In this document: one piece after another, positions 8,016 through 16,800 of the stretch
Layout: each line of letters starts with the position of its first letter
How positions within the stretch are numbered: position 1 is the first letter of the stretch
Origin: Variovorax sp. J22G73
GTDB lineage: Bacteria; Pseudomonadota; Gammaproteobacteria; Burkholderiales; Burkholderiaceae_C
Direction: 5' to 3'
NCBI RefSeq assembly: GCF_030317035.1
Contig: NZ_JASZYK010000011.1
Location: 186,001-250,000 of the forward strand
Length of the DNA: 64,000 nucleotides
Position numbers and translations under genes: made by a program
The notes under the pieces: generated by a model
The model's database searches: none
What the model saw: only the letters and a program-made list of their open reading frames with translations
What the model was told of the DNA's origin: nothing

Positions 8016-8819
8016 TCAAAACGTCAGCACCCCGTCCGCCTTCAACCACCGGATGTCCCGCTCGGCCAATCCCGCCACCTGCCGCGCTGCCAGCACCTCG
8101 ATCTGGCTCATGATTTCCTCGGTCTCGGCCGGCTTGGTGTGCGTGATGTAGATGGGGTATCGCTTGCCAGGCTCGATCTGCGCCAGTTCATCCGCCAACA
8201 CCGCGGGCGACAGGTGCAGGCTGCGTTCCGCCAGCACCTGCTCCCGGCTGCTGAACGCCGTCTCTATCACCAGCATGGCCACGTCCAGCGCGTTCACCCG
8301 TTCCCAGAACGGCGCGTTGCGTTCGGTGTCGCCGCTGAACACCCAGTGCGGGCCGCCATCGGCGCGTCGAATGGCGAAACCGCAGGCGGGCACGGTGTGC
8401 ACGGCCGGGAGCACCTCGATGCGCTTGGGCTCGCGGCTACCGAGCGCCAGCACCTGCCCCACGGCGATGTCGTGGAAGGTGACGAACGGCGCCTCCAGGC
8501 TCGGAATGCTCTCGAAATCGGGCCAGATCACGTTGTTGAACACATGGGCGCGCAGGGCCTCGATGGTCGCGCGCAGCGCATGCACGCGCAGCGGCCGGGT
8601 GCGGCGGCTGCCGACGGCGTCGAGCATCAGGGGCAGCGCGGCGATGTGGTCGAGGTGGCTGTGGGTGAGCACCACGTCGTCGATGGCGGCCATCTCGTCG
8701 AGGGTGAGGTCCCCGACGCCGGTGCCGGCGTCCACGAGCAGGTCGGAGTCCACCAGAAACGAGGTGGTGCGGCAGCCTTTGGCGATGGCGCCCGAGCAAC
8801 CCAGCACACGAACCTGCAT
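8016..8819 (-). CDS. MBL-fold hydrolase, probable class II 3',5'-cyclic-nucleotide phosphodiesterase
   Basis: 267 aa from the ATG at 8819, preceded by AAGGGG. The metal-binding motif THSHLDH (His53, His55, Asp57, His58) is the class II cAMP phosphodiesterase type signature; further ligands are likely in the HTVPACG, FSGDT and ITHTKP segments. The enzyme would hydrolyse cAMP to AMP. It follows a class III cyclase gene in the same operon, which supports the substrate. An alternative ATG at 8852 overlaps the cyclase stop as ATGA and would add 11 residues. A generic MBL-fold hydrolase is the alternative. Confidence 0.82.
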   Translation of the reverse strand: MQVRVLGCSGAIAKGCRTTSFLVDSDLLVDAGTGVGDLTLDEMAAIDDVVLTHSHLDHIAALPLMLDAVGSRRTRPLRVHALRATIEALRAHVFNNVIWPDFESIPSLEAPFVTFHDIAVGQVLALGSREPKRIEVLPAVHTVPACGFAIRRADGGPHWVFSGDTERNAPFWERVNALDVAMLVIETAFSSREQVLAERSLHLSPAVLADELAQIEPGKRYPIYITHTKPAETEEIMSQIEVLAARQVAGLAERDIRWLKADGVLTF

Positions 8820-8848
8820 TGTGAGAGACCCCTTGTGTGTGTCTGCCG

Positions 8849-11143
8849 TCATTTGGTTTCGAACCGGGTTGCGCCGTCCCAGTTCGGGTCTTGCGGGCGC
8901 AACGCCATCGAGGCTAAACGCTGGGCGTAGAGCTGGTAAAGGACTTTTTTGGCATCCGCCGCGAGCAGAGGCGCAAGCAGGTTGCGGCCGACGGCCCAAT
9001 CCTGGCGGCGGTAGGCGGCAAGCACCTCGCTCCAGCGTTCGAGCAGCTGCCGGGTCTGCGCGACGGTCTCGGGGGTGCGCGCTGCCAGGGGGGTGAACAC
9101 GGCCACGACCTGGGCCTTGCCCTTGACGCGCACGCTGTCCAGCTCTTGCCAGACGTGGTCGGGCGCGAGTTCGCGGGTGGCGCCGCTGGCCACGATCTCC
9201 ACGCCGTAGTGCCCGCTCAGGCCCTCCAGGCGCGAGGCCAGGTTGACGGCGTCGCCCACCACGGTGTAGCTGCGGCGCGCGGCCGAGCCCATGTCGCCGA
9301 CGCTCATCACGCCGCTGTTGATGCCGATGCCCACGCTGATCTCGGGCCGGCCGCTGGCGCGGTGCAGGCGGTTGATGTCGTGCACGGCGTCGGCCATGTC
9401 CAGCGCCGCCCGCACGGCGAGGGTGGCGTGCTCGGGCGTGTCGATGGGCGCGCCCCAGAAGGCCATGACGCAGTCGCCCATGTACTTGTCGACGGTGCCG
9501 CGGTGCGCGCTGATGACGTCGGTGAGCCGGCTGAACACGGTGTTGAGAAAGGCCTGCAGCTCGGCCGGCGGCATCTGCTCCGACAGGCGGGTGAAGTCGC
9601 GCATGTCGCAGAACAGCACGGTCATGGGCTTGCTCTCGGCGCGCATGCTGTAGCGGTCGGGGTGCACCAGCATCTCGTCGACCAGCTGGGGCGGCACGTA
9701 GGTGCCGAAGAGCCGCACCAGGCCGCGCCGCGCGTGCGACTCGACGAAATAGCCCCAGCTCATGTTCAGCGCGAAGGCCAGCGCGGTCATGGCCAGCGCC
9801 GACGCCAGCGGGAGCACGAGTCCGTGGGCCATGTAGAGCCAGGCGTTCACCCCGGCGAGTGCGGCGACGGTGCCCGCCGCCAGCAGCACGGCGCGCGGCG
9901 CCGACAGCAGCGACAGGCCGAAGGCCAGCACCAGCCCCGCCGTGAGCACGCCCAGCACCTCGTAGCCGGGCGCGTAGTCGGGCACGCTGAGCAGGCGGCG
10001 GTCGAGCAGGCCGGAGACCACGTTGGCGTGCACCTCGACCCCCGGAAAGGCGGCGTCCACCGGGGTGGCGCGCAGGTCCTGCAGGCCGGGCGCGGTCGCG
10101 CCGAGCAACACGATGCGGTCTTTCAGCTCGCCGGGCGCGAGCTTGCCCTCGAGCACGTCGGCGGCCGACACGTAGCGAAACGAGCCACCGTCCGGCCCGC
10201 CCGGCCCGCGAAACGGCACGCGCATGCTGGCGGTGCGGTCGACCGGCACACGCAGCGGGCCCAGCCGCAACGATTCGAGCCGCGGCGCGCCAGCGCCCGA
10301 GACGAAGGCCGGGTGCACGGCCGGCGCGCCGTTGGCGAGCCGGTAGACCGCCAGGGCGAGCGATTCGTAATAGCCGGGCTGCGCCTGGTCGCCCTCGTAG
10401 CGGGCCACGAGCGGCACGCTGCGGATCACGCCGTCGCCGTTGGCGCCCACCAGGGTATTGAGAAAGCCCGCCACCGGCGCGGCCTGCGCCAACGCCGGCA
10501 GGCTGGCGCCGAAGCCGTTCCAGCTGGTGCCATAGATAGCGGAAGTCCCGTTCGTGGGAAAGCTGTCGCCCGAAACCACGGGCGTGGCCGGCAACTGCCC
10601 CTTGGCCCGGGGCGGCTGCGTGCGGGTGAAGTAGTAGCCCAGCGCCACCGGCCGGCCCTTCAGCGCTTCGGCGAAGGTGGCGTCATGGTCCAGCGATGGG
10701 GCCAGCCGTTCGACCTCAGACGCCAGCCCGGGCATGCCCTTGAGCGGCCCGCCGGCCAGCTCGCGCAGGCGGTCGAGGCCGGAACTGCGGTCGGACTCGA
10801 GGAACATCACGTCGAAGCCGACCACCGCCGCCTGCTGGCGGGACAGCAGCTCGGTGGTGAGCGCGGCCATCTTGTCGCGCGCCCACGGCCATTGGCCCTG
10901 TCGCGCCAGGCTGGCGTCGTCGACGTCGACGATCACCACGCGCGTCTCGAGCGTGCGCGGCATGGTGGCGCGCAGGCGAATGTCGTAGATCAGCCGGTCG
11001 AGGCGTTCAAGGGCGCTCAGCGGCCAGGCGCCGGTGGCGTGGGCCAGGGCCAGCAGCAGCGGCAAGAGGGTGATGGCAATGCGCGGCCAGTGCCGCCGCA
11101 GCTCGCTCACGACACCCCGTCCAAGCGGGCGTTGCCGCGGCAA
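8849..11143 (-). CDS. CHASE2-domain class III adenylate cyclase
   Basis: 764 aa. One N-terminal membrane helix (about 20-37), an extracytoplasmic CHASE2 sensor (about 45-385), three membrane helices (about 390-465) and a cytoplasmic class III cyclase domain (about 505-690). Metal-binding aspartates appear as FCDMRDF (Asp513) and YMGDCVM (Asp557); Lys553 (VDKYMGD) is the adenine-specifying lysine, and DAVNLASRLE holds the transition-state Asn/Arg. It should convert ATP to cAMP in response to a periplasmic or membrane signal. A GTG at 11110 is an alternative start. It sits between the FHA gene and the phosphodiesterase, so cAMP synthesis and removal are co-encoded. Confidence 0.9.
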   Translation of the reverse strand: MPRQRPLGRGVVSELRRHWPRIAITLLPLLLALAHATGAWPLSALERLDRLIYDIRLRATMPRTLETRVVIVDVDDASLARQGQWPWARDKMAALTTELLSRQQAAVVGFDVMFLESDRSSGLDRLRELAGGPLKGMPGLASEVERLAPSLDHDATFAEALKGRPVALGYYFTRTQPPRAKGQLPATPVVSGDSFPTNGTSAIYGTSWNGFGASLPALAQAAPVAGFLNTLVGANGDGVIRSVPLVARYEGDQAQPGYYESLALAVYRLANGAPAVHPAFVSGAGAPRLESLRLGPLRVPVDRTASMRVPFRGPGGPDGGSFRYVSAADVLEGKLAPGELKDRIVLLGATAPGLQDLRATPVDAAFPGVEVHANVVSGLLDRRLLSVPDYAPGYEVLGVLTAGLVLAFGLSLLSAPRAVLLAAGTVAALAGVNAWLYMAHGLVLPLASALAMTALAFALNMSWGYFVESHARRGLVRLFGTYVPPQLVDEMLVHPDRYSMRAESKPMTVLFCDMRDFTRLSEQMPPAELQAFLNTVFSRLTDVISAHRGTVDKYMGDCVMAFWGAPIDTPEHATLAVRAALDMADAVHDINRLHRASGRPEISVGIGINSGVMSVGDMGSAARRSYTVVGDAVNLASRLEGLSGHYGVEIVASGATRELAPDHVWQELDSVRVKGKAQVVAVFTPLAARTPETVAQTRQLLERWSEVLAAYRRQDWAVGRNLLAPLLAADAKKVLYQLYAQRLASMALRPQDPNWDGATRFETK

Positions 11144-11158
11144 GGCAAGAGAAAAACC

Positions 11159-11827
11159 TCAGATGCGAACGAACTGCATCCGGATGGCGCCGCCCAGCTC
11201 GAGCACGTCGCGCTCCTGCAACGCGACCGCCTCGGTGCCCAGCTGCAGGCCGTTGAGCGTGACGTTGCCTTCGACGCCCGCGGCCACGTAGCCCTGGCGC
11301 CGGCGCGTGACGACAGCCACGGCCACGCCGGGCTTGCCGATGGTGGTGACGACCTTCTGCAGGGCCACGTCCTGCCCTTCGTTAACGCCCGAAAGCACCC
11401 GCAGCACCGGAATGCCCAGCTCGACCAGCGCGCCCGATTCAGTGGGCGCCGACGACAGCGGCATCGACCCTGAGTTGCCCGAATGGCCCGGGTGTTCGTC
11501 CAGCGTGGTCCGCACGGAACCGGGGCCGATGGCCAAGTTGCTGCGGGCACGGAAGTGGATGCGGCAGCCGCCGACCTCGATGACATCGTTGTCCTTGAGC
11601 GCCTGCCTCTGGATGGCGAGCGCGTTGACATAGGTGCCGTTGGTGCTGTTGAGGTCTTCAATTTCGACTTCGCCGTCGCTCATGTGCAACACGGCATGCT
11701 CGCCGCTGACCGCCAGGTTGTCGATCACGATGTCGTTATAGGCACGGCGTCCCAGCGTCGTGCGTTCCTTGGCGAGTGCCACTTGCCCGATGACAACGCC
11801 ATCGACCGAAATGATCATCTTCGGCAT
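11159..11827 (-). CDS. FHA-domain protein (one clear and one degenerate FHA domain)
   Basis: 222 aa. The N-terminal FHA fold shows the phosphothreonine-binding pattern TTLGRRAYNDIVIDNLAVSG followed by HAVL and LNSTNGTYVN. The C-terminal half repeats the general pattern (TTIGKPG..., VTLNG, ERDVLELGG) without the key Arg/Ser/His, so it looks like a degenerate second FHA domain. FHA proteins bind phosphothreonine peptides. Lying next to a PP2C phosphatase, it is probably the reader in a Ser/Thr phosphorylation circuit; no kinase gene is in the window. Confidence 0.87.
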   Translation of the reverse strand: MPKMIISVDGVVIGQVALAKERTTLGRRAYNDIVIDNLAVSGEHAVLHMSDGEVEIEDLNSTNGTYVNALAIQRQALKDNDVIEVGGCRIHFRARSNLAIGPGSVRTTLDEHPGHSGNSGSMPLSSAPTESGALVELGIPVLRVLSGVNEGQDVALQKVVTTIGKPGVAVAVVTRRRQGYVAAGVEGNVTLNGLQLGTEAVALQERDVLELGGAIRMQFVRI

Positions 11828-11893
11828 TGCCGACTCCCCGATTGCAAAGCTTGAATGATGGCAAGCTGAACGGTGGGGTACCGCCCCGGCCTG

Positions 11894-12703
11894 CTACTTG
11901 GCTGCGCGAGGCGTTTCCGCGACGCCAGCCCTTGCCAGGACAACTGAAATATTGTCCCTGCCGCCATTGTCGTTTGCAATTGCAACCAAAAGTGCAGCTT
12001 TTTTCTGAAGCCCGGTATCGTGCTGAAGAAGCGTGAAAAGCTGCTCATCGGAAACCATCTCGCTCAAACCGTCGGAACACAGCATATACAGGTCGCCCGC
12101 CCGGGCGCTGTGCTCGTGCATTTCCAGCAGCACCTGGGCTTCCACGCCCACGGCGCGGGTCACGAGGTTGCGGGTGGGCGAGTTCGCCGCTTCTTCCGGC
12201 GTGATGGCGCCGGCGTCGAGTTGCTGCTGGCGCAGCGAATGGTCGCGCGTGAGCAGTTCGAGCTTGTTGTTGCGCAGCCGATAGCAGCGCGAATCGCCGA
12301 TGTGGCCCACCAGCACGCGCTGGGGCCGGAACGCCGCCAGCACCAGCGTGGTTCCCATGCCCTGGAGCTCGGGGTTGGTGGTGCCGGCCTGCAGGATGGA
12401 GCCGTTGGCCTCGTCGGTGGCCGCCTGCAGCGCGCGCCGCACCACGCGGGCCGGCGCCTGCATGCCGGCATGGGCGAACCAGCGGCCGAAGCTGCCGTGC
12501 ATCAGCGACACGGCCATGGCGCTGGCCACCTCGCCACCCTTGTAGCCGCCCATGCCGTCGGCCAGCAGGGCCAGGCCGAGCGCCGAATCGACGTGCACCG
12601 CGTCTTCGTTGTGTGCGCGCAACTTGCCGACGTCGGTCAGCGAGGCGAACTCCCAGCTCAGCGCGGGGCGCGTGGAAAAAAGAGAGACGCCGACACTCGC
12701 CAT
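11894..12703 (-). CDS. PP2C-type serine/threonine protein phosphatase
   Basis: 269 aa from the ATG at 12703. Signature motifs are visible in order: HNEDAVHVD (metal Asp), LLADGMGGYKGGEVAS (the DGMGG core), GMGTTLV, HIGDSRCYRL, RDHS, LCSDGLSEMV and NGGRDNISVV. This is the full set of metal-binding residues of bacterial PP2C (Stp-like) enzymes, which remove phosphate from Ser/Thr residues. It is the first gene of the PP2C-FHA-cyclase-phosphodiesterase run, and the gap to the FHA gene is only 66 bp. The longer frame starting at 12796 reads into terC and is rejected. Confidence 0.9.
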   Translation of the reverse strand: MASVGVSLFSTRPALSWEFASLTDVGKLRAHNEDAVHVDSALGLALLADGMGGYKGGEVASAMAVSLMHGSFGRWFAHAGMQAPARVVRRALQAATDEANGSILQAGTTNPELQGMGTTLVLAAFRPQRVLVGHIGDSRCYRLRNNKLELLTRDHSLRQQQLDAGAITPEEAANSPTRNLVTRAVGVEAQVLLEMHEHSARAGDLYMLCSDGLSEMVSDEQLFTLLQHDTGLQKKAALLVAIANDNGGRDNISVVLARAGVAETPRAAK

Positions 12704-12731
12704 GGTTTGCCAGCGCCGACTTCTCTGCGAC

Positions 12732-13415
12732 TCAGTGTGCAGCGGCGTGCGCGCGCCGTTGCAGCAGGCGGCCGACGGCCACGACGAACAATGCACCGGC
12801 GGCAGCCGCCGCGTAGTGCAGCCAGGGGTTGGCCGCGAGCGTGTCGCGCAGCGCCACGTCGCTCACGATGGTCTCTCCACCGACCCAGCCGATCAGGGCG
12901 GCGCCCAGCATGACGATGATCGGAAAGCGTTCCATGAGCTTGATCATGAGGGTGCTGCCGAAAATGACCAAGGGAATACTGATGGCCAGGCCGAGCACCA
13001 GCAGCACCATGCTGCCCTGGGCGGCGGCCGCCACGGCGATCACGTTGTCCAGGCTCATCACCAGGTCGGCCAGGAGGATGGTGCGCACGGCGACCATCAT
13101 GCTGCCGTATTCCTTGGATTCGCCTTCGCCCTCGTCGTCGCCGCTGAGCAGCTGCGTGCCGATCCACAGCAGCAGCAGGCCGCCGACGATCTGCAGGAAC
13201 GGGAGCGCCAGCAGCTTGGCCGCCACCACCGTGAGCACGATGCGCAGCACCACGGCCGCGCCCGAGCCGAACATGACGGCTTTTTTCTGTTGCGCGGGCG
13301 GCAGCGATCGCGCCGCCATGGCGATCACGACGGCGTTGTCGCCCGACAGGATGATGTTGATCCAGACGATCTTGAGCAGACCTATCCAGAAATCTGTGCT
13401 TTGAAGGAGTTCCAT
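12732..13415 (-). CDS. TerC-family integral membrane protein (YjbE type)
   Basis: 227 aa with about seven hydrophobic segments. The family hallmark acidic motifs are present: NIILSGDNAVVIA near residue 20 and ADLVMSLDNVIAVAAA near residue 118. TerC/YjbE/MntX-related proteins export manganese or support metal loading of secreted proteins; the specific role here is not shown. The gene follows sucD after a strong terminator whose hairpin ends only about 27 bp before this start, so expression needs read-through or regulated termination. A short poly-acidic loop (DDEGEGESKE) lies mid-protein. Confidence 0.87.
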   Translation of the reverse strand: MELLQSTDFWIGLLKIVWINIILSGDNAVVIAMAARSLPPAQQKKAVMFGSGAAVVLRIVLTVVAAKLLALPFLQIVGGLLLLWIGTQLLSGDDEGEGESKEYGSMMVAVRTILLADLVMSLDNVIAVAAAAQGSMVLLVLGLAISIPLVIFGSTLMIKLMERFPIIVMLGAALIGWVGGETIVSDVALRDTLAANPWLHYAAAAAGALFVVAVGRLLQRRAHAAAH

Positions 13416-13442
13416 GTCTCTGATCCCACTGTGTTTTATTTG

Positions 13443-13477
13443 AAAAAAGCGCCCGCAGTCGATGCGGGCGCTTTTTT
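13443..13477 (-). terminator. Strong rho-independent terminator between sucD and terC
   Basis: A 15-base arm (six A then GCGCCCGCA) pairs perfectly with its complement across a GTCGA loop and ends in six T. In the minus direction it follows the sucD stop by about 57 bp and precedes the terC ATG by 27 bp. It can act in both directions. Confidence 0.9.
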
Positions 13478-13534
13478 ATATCTGCGTGGTCCTCGAATGA
13501 CCCGGCTCTGCGGCCGGTGTCCTGAAGCCGCTTT

Positions 13535-14428
13535 TTACAGCTTGGCCTTGAGCAGCTTGGCCAGTTCCGAGAAGTTGCGCGTCACGGTGAAGCCGCACTC
13601 TTCCATGATGGAGAGCTTGGCATCGGCCGTGTCGGCGCCGCCCGAGATCAGCGCGCCGGCGTGGCCCATGCGCTTGCCGGGAGGGGCGGTGACACCGGCG
13701 ATGAAGCCGACGACCGGCTTCTTCATGTGTTCCTTGCACCAGCGGGCTGCGTCAGCCTCGTCGGGGCCGCCGATTTCGCCGATCATGATGACGGCGTCGG
13801 TGTCCGGATCGTCGTTGAAGGCCTTCATCACGTCGATGTGCTTCAGGCCGTTGATCGGGTCGCCGCCGATGCCCACTGCCGACGATTGGCCCAGGCCGAT
13901 TTCGGTCAGTTGAGCCACGGCTTCGTACGTCAGCGTGCCCGAGCGCGAGACCACGCCGATGCGGCCCTTGCGGTGGATATGGCCGGGCATGATGCCGATC
14001 TTGATTTCGTCGGGCGTGATCAGGCCGGGGCAGTTCGGGCCCAGCAGCAGAGTCTTCTTGCCGCCGGCCGCTTCCTTGGCCTTCATCTTGTTGCGCACTT
14101 CGAGCATGTCGCGAACCGGAATGCCTTCGGTGATGCAGATCGCCAGGTCCAGGTCGGCCTCGACGGCTTCCCAGATGGCGGCGGCTGCGCCTGCCGGCGG
14201 CACGTAGATCACCGACACGGTGGCGCCGGTTTGCGAAGCGGCTTCCTTCACCGAACCGAAGATCGGGATGTTGAAGATCGACTCGCCGGCCTTCTTCGGG
14301 TTCACGCCCGCCACGAAGGCGTTCTTGCCGTTCGCGTATTCCTGGCACTTTTCCGTGTGGAACTGGCCGGTCTTGCCGGTGATGCCTTGGGTGATGACTT
14401 TGGTGTCTTTGTTGATATAGATCGACAT
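13535..14428 (-). CDS. sucD: Succinyl-CoA synthetase (ADP-forming), alpha subunit
   Basis: 297 aa from the ATG at 14428, preceded by AAGGAAC. The CoA-binding Rossmann region starts at MSIYINKDTKVITQGITGKTG; LLGPNCPGLITPDE and the phosphohistidine loop GHAGALISGG (active-site His near residue 247) identify the TCA-cycle enzyme. With SucC it interconverts succinyl-CoA and succinate with ADP phosphorylation in the cytoplasm. It follows sucC by 10 bp in the same operon. The length is normal for the family. Confidence 0.97.
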   Translation of the reverse strand: MSIYINKDTKVITQGITGKTGQFHTEKCQEYANGKNAFVAGVNPKKAGESIFNIPIFGSVKEAASQTGATVSVIYVPPAGAAAAIWEAVEADLDLAICITEGIPVRDMLEVRNKMKAKEAAGGKKTLLLGPNCPGLITPDEIKIGIMPGHIHRKGRIGVVSRSGTLTYEAVAQLTEIGLGQSSAVGIGGDPINGLKHIDVMKAFNDDPDTDAVIMIGEIGGPDEADAARWCKEHMKKPVVGFIAGVTAPPGKRMGHAGALISGGADTADAKLSIMEECGFTVTRNFSELAKLLKAKL

Positions 14429-14438
14429 GACTTGTTCC

Positions 14439-15605
14439 TTAGGCCTTCTTGACTGCTGCGACGACCTTCTGGGCCCCGTCCGCCATGGTGTCGGCACTGA
14501 TGATCGGCAGGCCCGAATCGGCCAGCAGCTTCTTGCCTTCGACTTCGTTGGTGCCCTTCATGCGCACGACCAGCGGCACTTGCAGGTTCACGGCCTTGCA
14601 GGCCGCGATCACGCCGGTGGCGATGGTGTCGCACTTCATGATGCCTCCGAAGATGTTCACGAGGATGGCTTCCACGTTCTTGTTCTTCAGCATGATCTTG
14701 AAAGCTTCGGTGACCTTCTCGGGGGTAGCGCCGCCGCCCACGTCCAGGAAGTTGGCCGGCTCGCCGCCGAACAGCTTGATGGTGTCCATGGTGGCCATGG
14801 CCAGGCCGGCACCGTTCACCAGGCAGCCGATGTTGCCGTCCAGCGAGATGTAGGCCAGGTCGAACTTGGAGGCTTCGACTTCGGCCGCGTCTTCTTCGTC
14901 GAGGTCGCGCAGGGCCACGATTTCGGGGTGGCGGAACAGCGCGTTGCTGTCGAAGTTGAACTTGGCGTCCAGCGCCATGACGTTGCCCTTGCTGTCACGG
15001 TTGAGCGGGTTGATCTCGACCAGCGAGGCGTCCGTCTCCATGTAGCAGGTGTAAAGCTTCTTCAGGATGTCGACCGTTTGCGCGGTCGAGTCGGCCGGCA
15101 TGCCGATGCCGTCGGCGATCTGCTTGGCCTGTTCGTCGGTCAGGCCCTTTTCGGGGTCCGCGAACACGGTGATGATCTTTTCCGGCGAGGAGTGGGCCAC
15201 TTCCTCGATGTCCATGCCGCCTTCGCTCGAAGCGATGAAGGCCACCTTCTGGGTGGCGCGGTCGGTCACGGCGGAAACGTAGTATTCCTTGTTGATGTCG
15301 GCGCCGTCTTCGATGTACAGGCGGCGAACCTTCTGGCCTTCGGGGCCGGTCTGGTGCGTCTTGAGCTGCATGCCGAGGATTTCGCCGGCGAGCTTCTTGA
15401 CGTCTTCGATGGTCTTGGCGACCTTGACGCCACCGCCCTTGCCGCGGCCACCCGCGTGAATCTGGGCCTTGACGACCCAGACCGGGCCTCCAAGTTTCTG
15501 GGCGGCTTCCACCGCCTCCTGGACCGTGTAGGCCGGAATGCCGCGCGGCACCGGCACGCCGAACTTGGCAAGAATTTCCTTGCCTTGGTACTCGTGAATC
15601 TTCAT
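14439..15605 (-). CDS. sucC: Succinyl-CoA synthetase (ADP-forming), beta subunit
   Basis: 388 aa. ATP-grasp subunit starting MKIHEYQGKEILAKFGVPVP, with VVKAQIHAGGRGKGGGV as nucleotide-binding loop, EINPL (metal ligand) and the C-terminal GGGATPEKV and NIFGGIMKCD segments that contact the alpha-subunit phosphohistidine loop. Normal length. It leads the sucC-sucD operon; its promoter must lie in the 238-bp gap shared with the divergent argC, but no convincing -10/-35 pair was assigned. Confidence 0.97.
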   Translation of the reverse strand: MKIHEYQGKEILAKFGVPVPRGIPAYTVQEAVEAAQKLGGPVWVVKAQIHAGGRGKGGGVKVAKTIEDVKKLAGEILGMQLKTHQTGPEGQKVRRLYIEDGADINKEYYVSAVTDRATQKVAFIASSEGGMDIEEVAHSSPEKIITVFADPEKGLTDEQAKQIADGIGMPADSTAQTVDILKKLYTCYMETDASLVEINPLNRDSKGNVMALDAKFNFDSNALFRHPEIVALRDLDEEDAAEVEASKFDLAYISLDGNIGCLVNGAGLAMATMDTIKLFGGEPANFLDVGGGATPEKVTEAFKIMLKNKNVEAILVNIFGGIMKCDTIATGVIAACKAVNLQVPLVVRMKGTNEVEGKKLLADSGLPIISADTMADGAQKVVAAVKKA

Positions 15606-15843
15606 GAGGGATGTCTCTCGGAAGGAGGAGGTTGAGAACGGGAGATCTGCGGGTGAGAGTGTTTGTGCTCTGTTGCTCGCGGGCGACGGCAGCCTGACGG
15701 CTGGGGGCGGCGAACAACCGCGGACTGTATCATGGTGCGCCGCACCAATACTGTACGTGGGGTTGCGGTCAATACGTACTTTCTTCTAGATTGCATCTGG
15801 AAGCCCCTTTCCAGCCCCTCCAGACCACACCGAGCACTCCACC
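15606..15843. other. Divergent promoter region sucC / argC
   Basis: 238 bp with no gene. A GGTGCG-CGCACC-type palindrome lies around 15734-15747. On the plus strand TTGCGG followed after about 18 bp by TAGATT (around 15761-15792) is a weak candidate promoter for argC. Nothing stronger is visible. Confidence 0.3.
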
Positions 15844-16767
15844 ATGGCCAAGGTTTTCATCGACGGCGAAGCCGGTACCACCGGCCTGCAGATTCGCGAA
15901 CGGCTCCAGACGATGCCGCAGATCGAACTCGTGAGCATCGCGCCCGAGCTGCGAAAAGACGTGAACGCCAAGCGCGACCTGATGGCCGGCGTCGACCTGG
16001 TGGTGCTGTGCCTGCACGACGACGCGGCCCGCGAATCGGTGGCGCTGATCGACCAGCTGCCGGGCGCCAAGCCGAAGATCATCGACGCCTCCACGGCGCA
16101 CCGCATCGCCCCGGGCTGGGTGTTCGGCTTCCCCGAACTGGCCGAAGGCCACTGGCAGGCGGTCGCCAAGGCAGACCGCGTAGGCAACCCCGGCTGCTAC
16201 GCCACCGGCGCCATCGCCATGGTGCGCCCACTGGTCGACGCGGGCATCCTGCCGGCCGATTTCGCGATTTCGCTGCCCTCCGTGAGCGGCTACTCGGGCG
16301 GCGGCCGGACCATGATCGAGGCCTACGAAAAGGGCGAGGCGCCCCTGTACGAAACCTACGCGCTGGGCCTGAAGCACAAGCACATCCCTGAAATCATGGC
16401 CTACACGGGCCTCACGCGCCGCCCGGTCTTCATTCCGGCCGTGGGCAATTTCAAGCAGGGCATGCTGGTCCAGCTGCCGCTGCACCTCGACCTGCTGCCC
16501 GGCAAGCCGAAGGCCGCCGACCTGCACCAAGCGCTGGCCGCGCACTACGCGAAGAGCAACACGCCCGAGCAGTTCGTGAAGGTGCTGCCGCCCACCGAAG
16601 ACGGCAAGCTCGAGCCGCAGGCACTCAACGACACCAACAACCTCGAGATCCGCGTGTTCCCGAACGAGGACCACCAGCACGCCGTGGTCATCGCCCGCCT
16701 CGACAACCTGGGCAAGGGCGCCAGCGGCGCCGCGGTGCAGAACCTGAAGCTGATGCTGGCGCTCTGA
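15844..16767 (+). CDS. argC: N-acetyl-gamma-glutamyl-phosphate reductase (short, type 2)
   Basis: 307 aa, the size of the shorter ArgC class. The N terminus MAKVFIDGEAGTTGLQIRERL is the NADP-binding loop; the active-site cysteine is in VGNPGCYATG (about residue 118). It reduces N-acetylglutamyl phosphate to the semialdehyde in arginine biosynthesis. It stands alone here, divergent from sucC, so arginine genes are dispersed as in other Burkholderiales. Confidence 0.93.
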   Translation: MAKVFIDGEAGTTGLQIRERLQTMPQIELVSIAPELRKDVNAKRDLMAGVDLVVLCLHDDAARESVALIDQLPGAKPKIIDASTAHRIAPGWVFGFPELAEGHWQAVAKADRVGNPGCYATGAIAMVRPLVDAGILPADFAISLPSVSGYSGGGRTMIEAYEKGEAPLYETYALGLKHKHIPEIMAYTGLTRRPVFIPAVGNFKQGMLVQLPLHLDLLPGKPKAADLHQALAAHYAKSNTPEQFVKVLPPTEDGKLEPQALNDTNNLEIRVFPNEDHQHAVVIARLDNLGKGASGAAVQNLKLMLAL

Positions 16768-16800
16768 GCGCCCGGCCCCGCCTCGCTTCCCTCCCCTGGC

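Noticed and set aside
9146..11473. Long open frame antisense to the CHASE2 cyclase
   Set aside because: Low-complexity His/Arg/Gly/Val protein, no motif, no ribosome-binding site; the cyclase on the other strand is complete.
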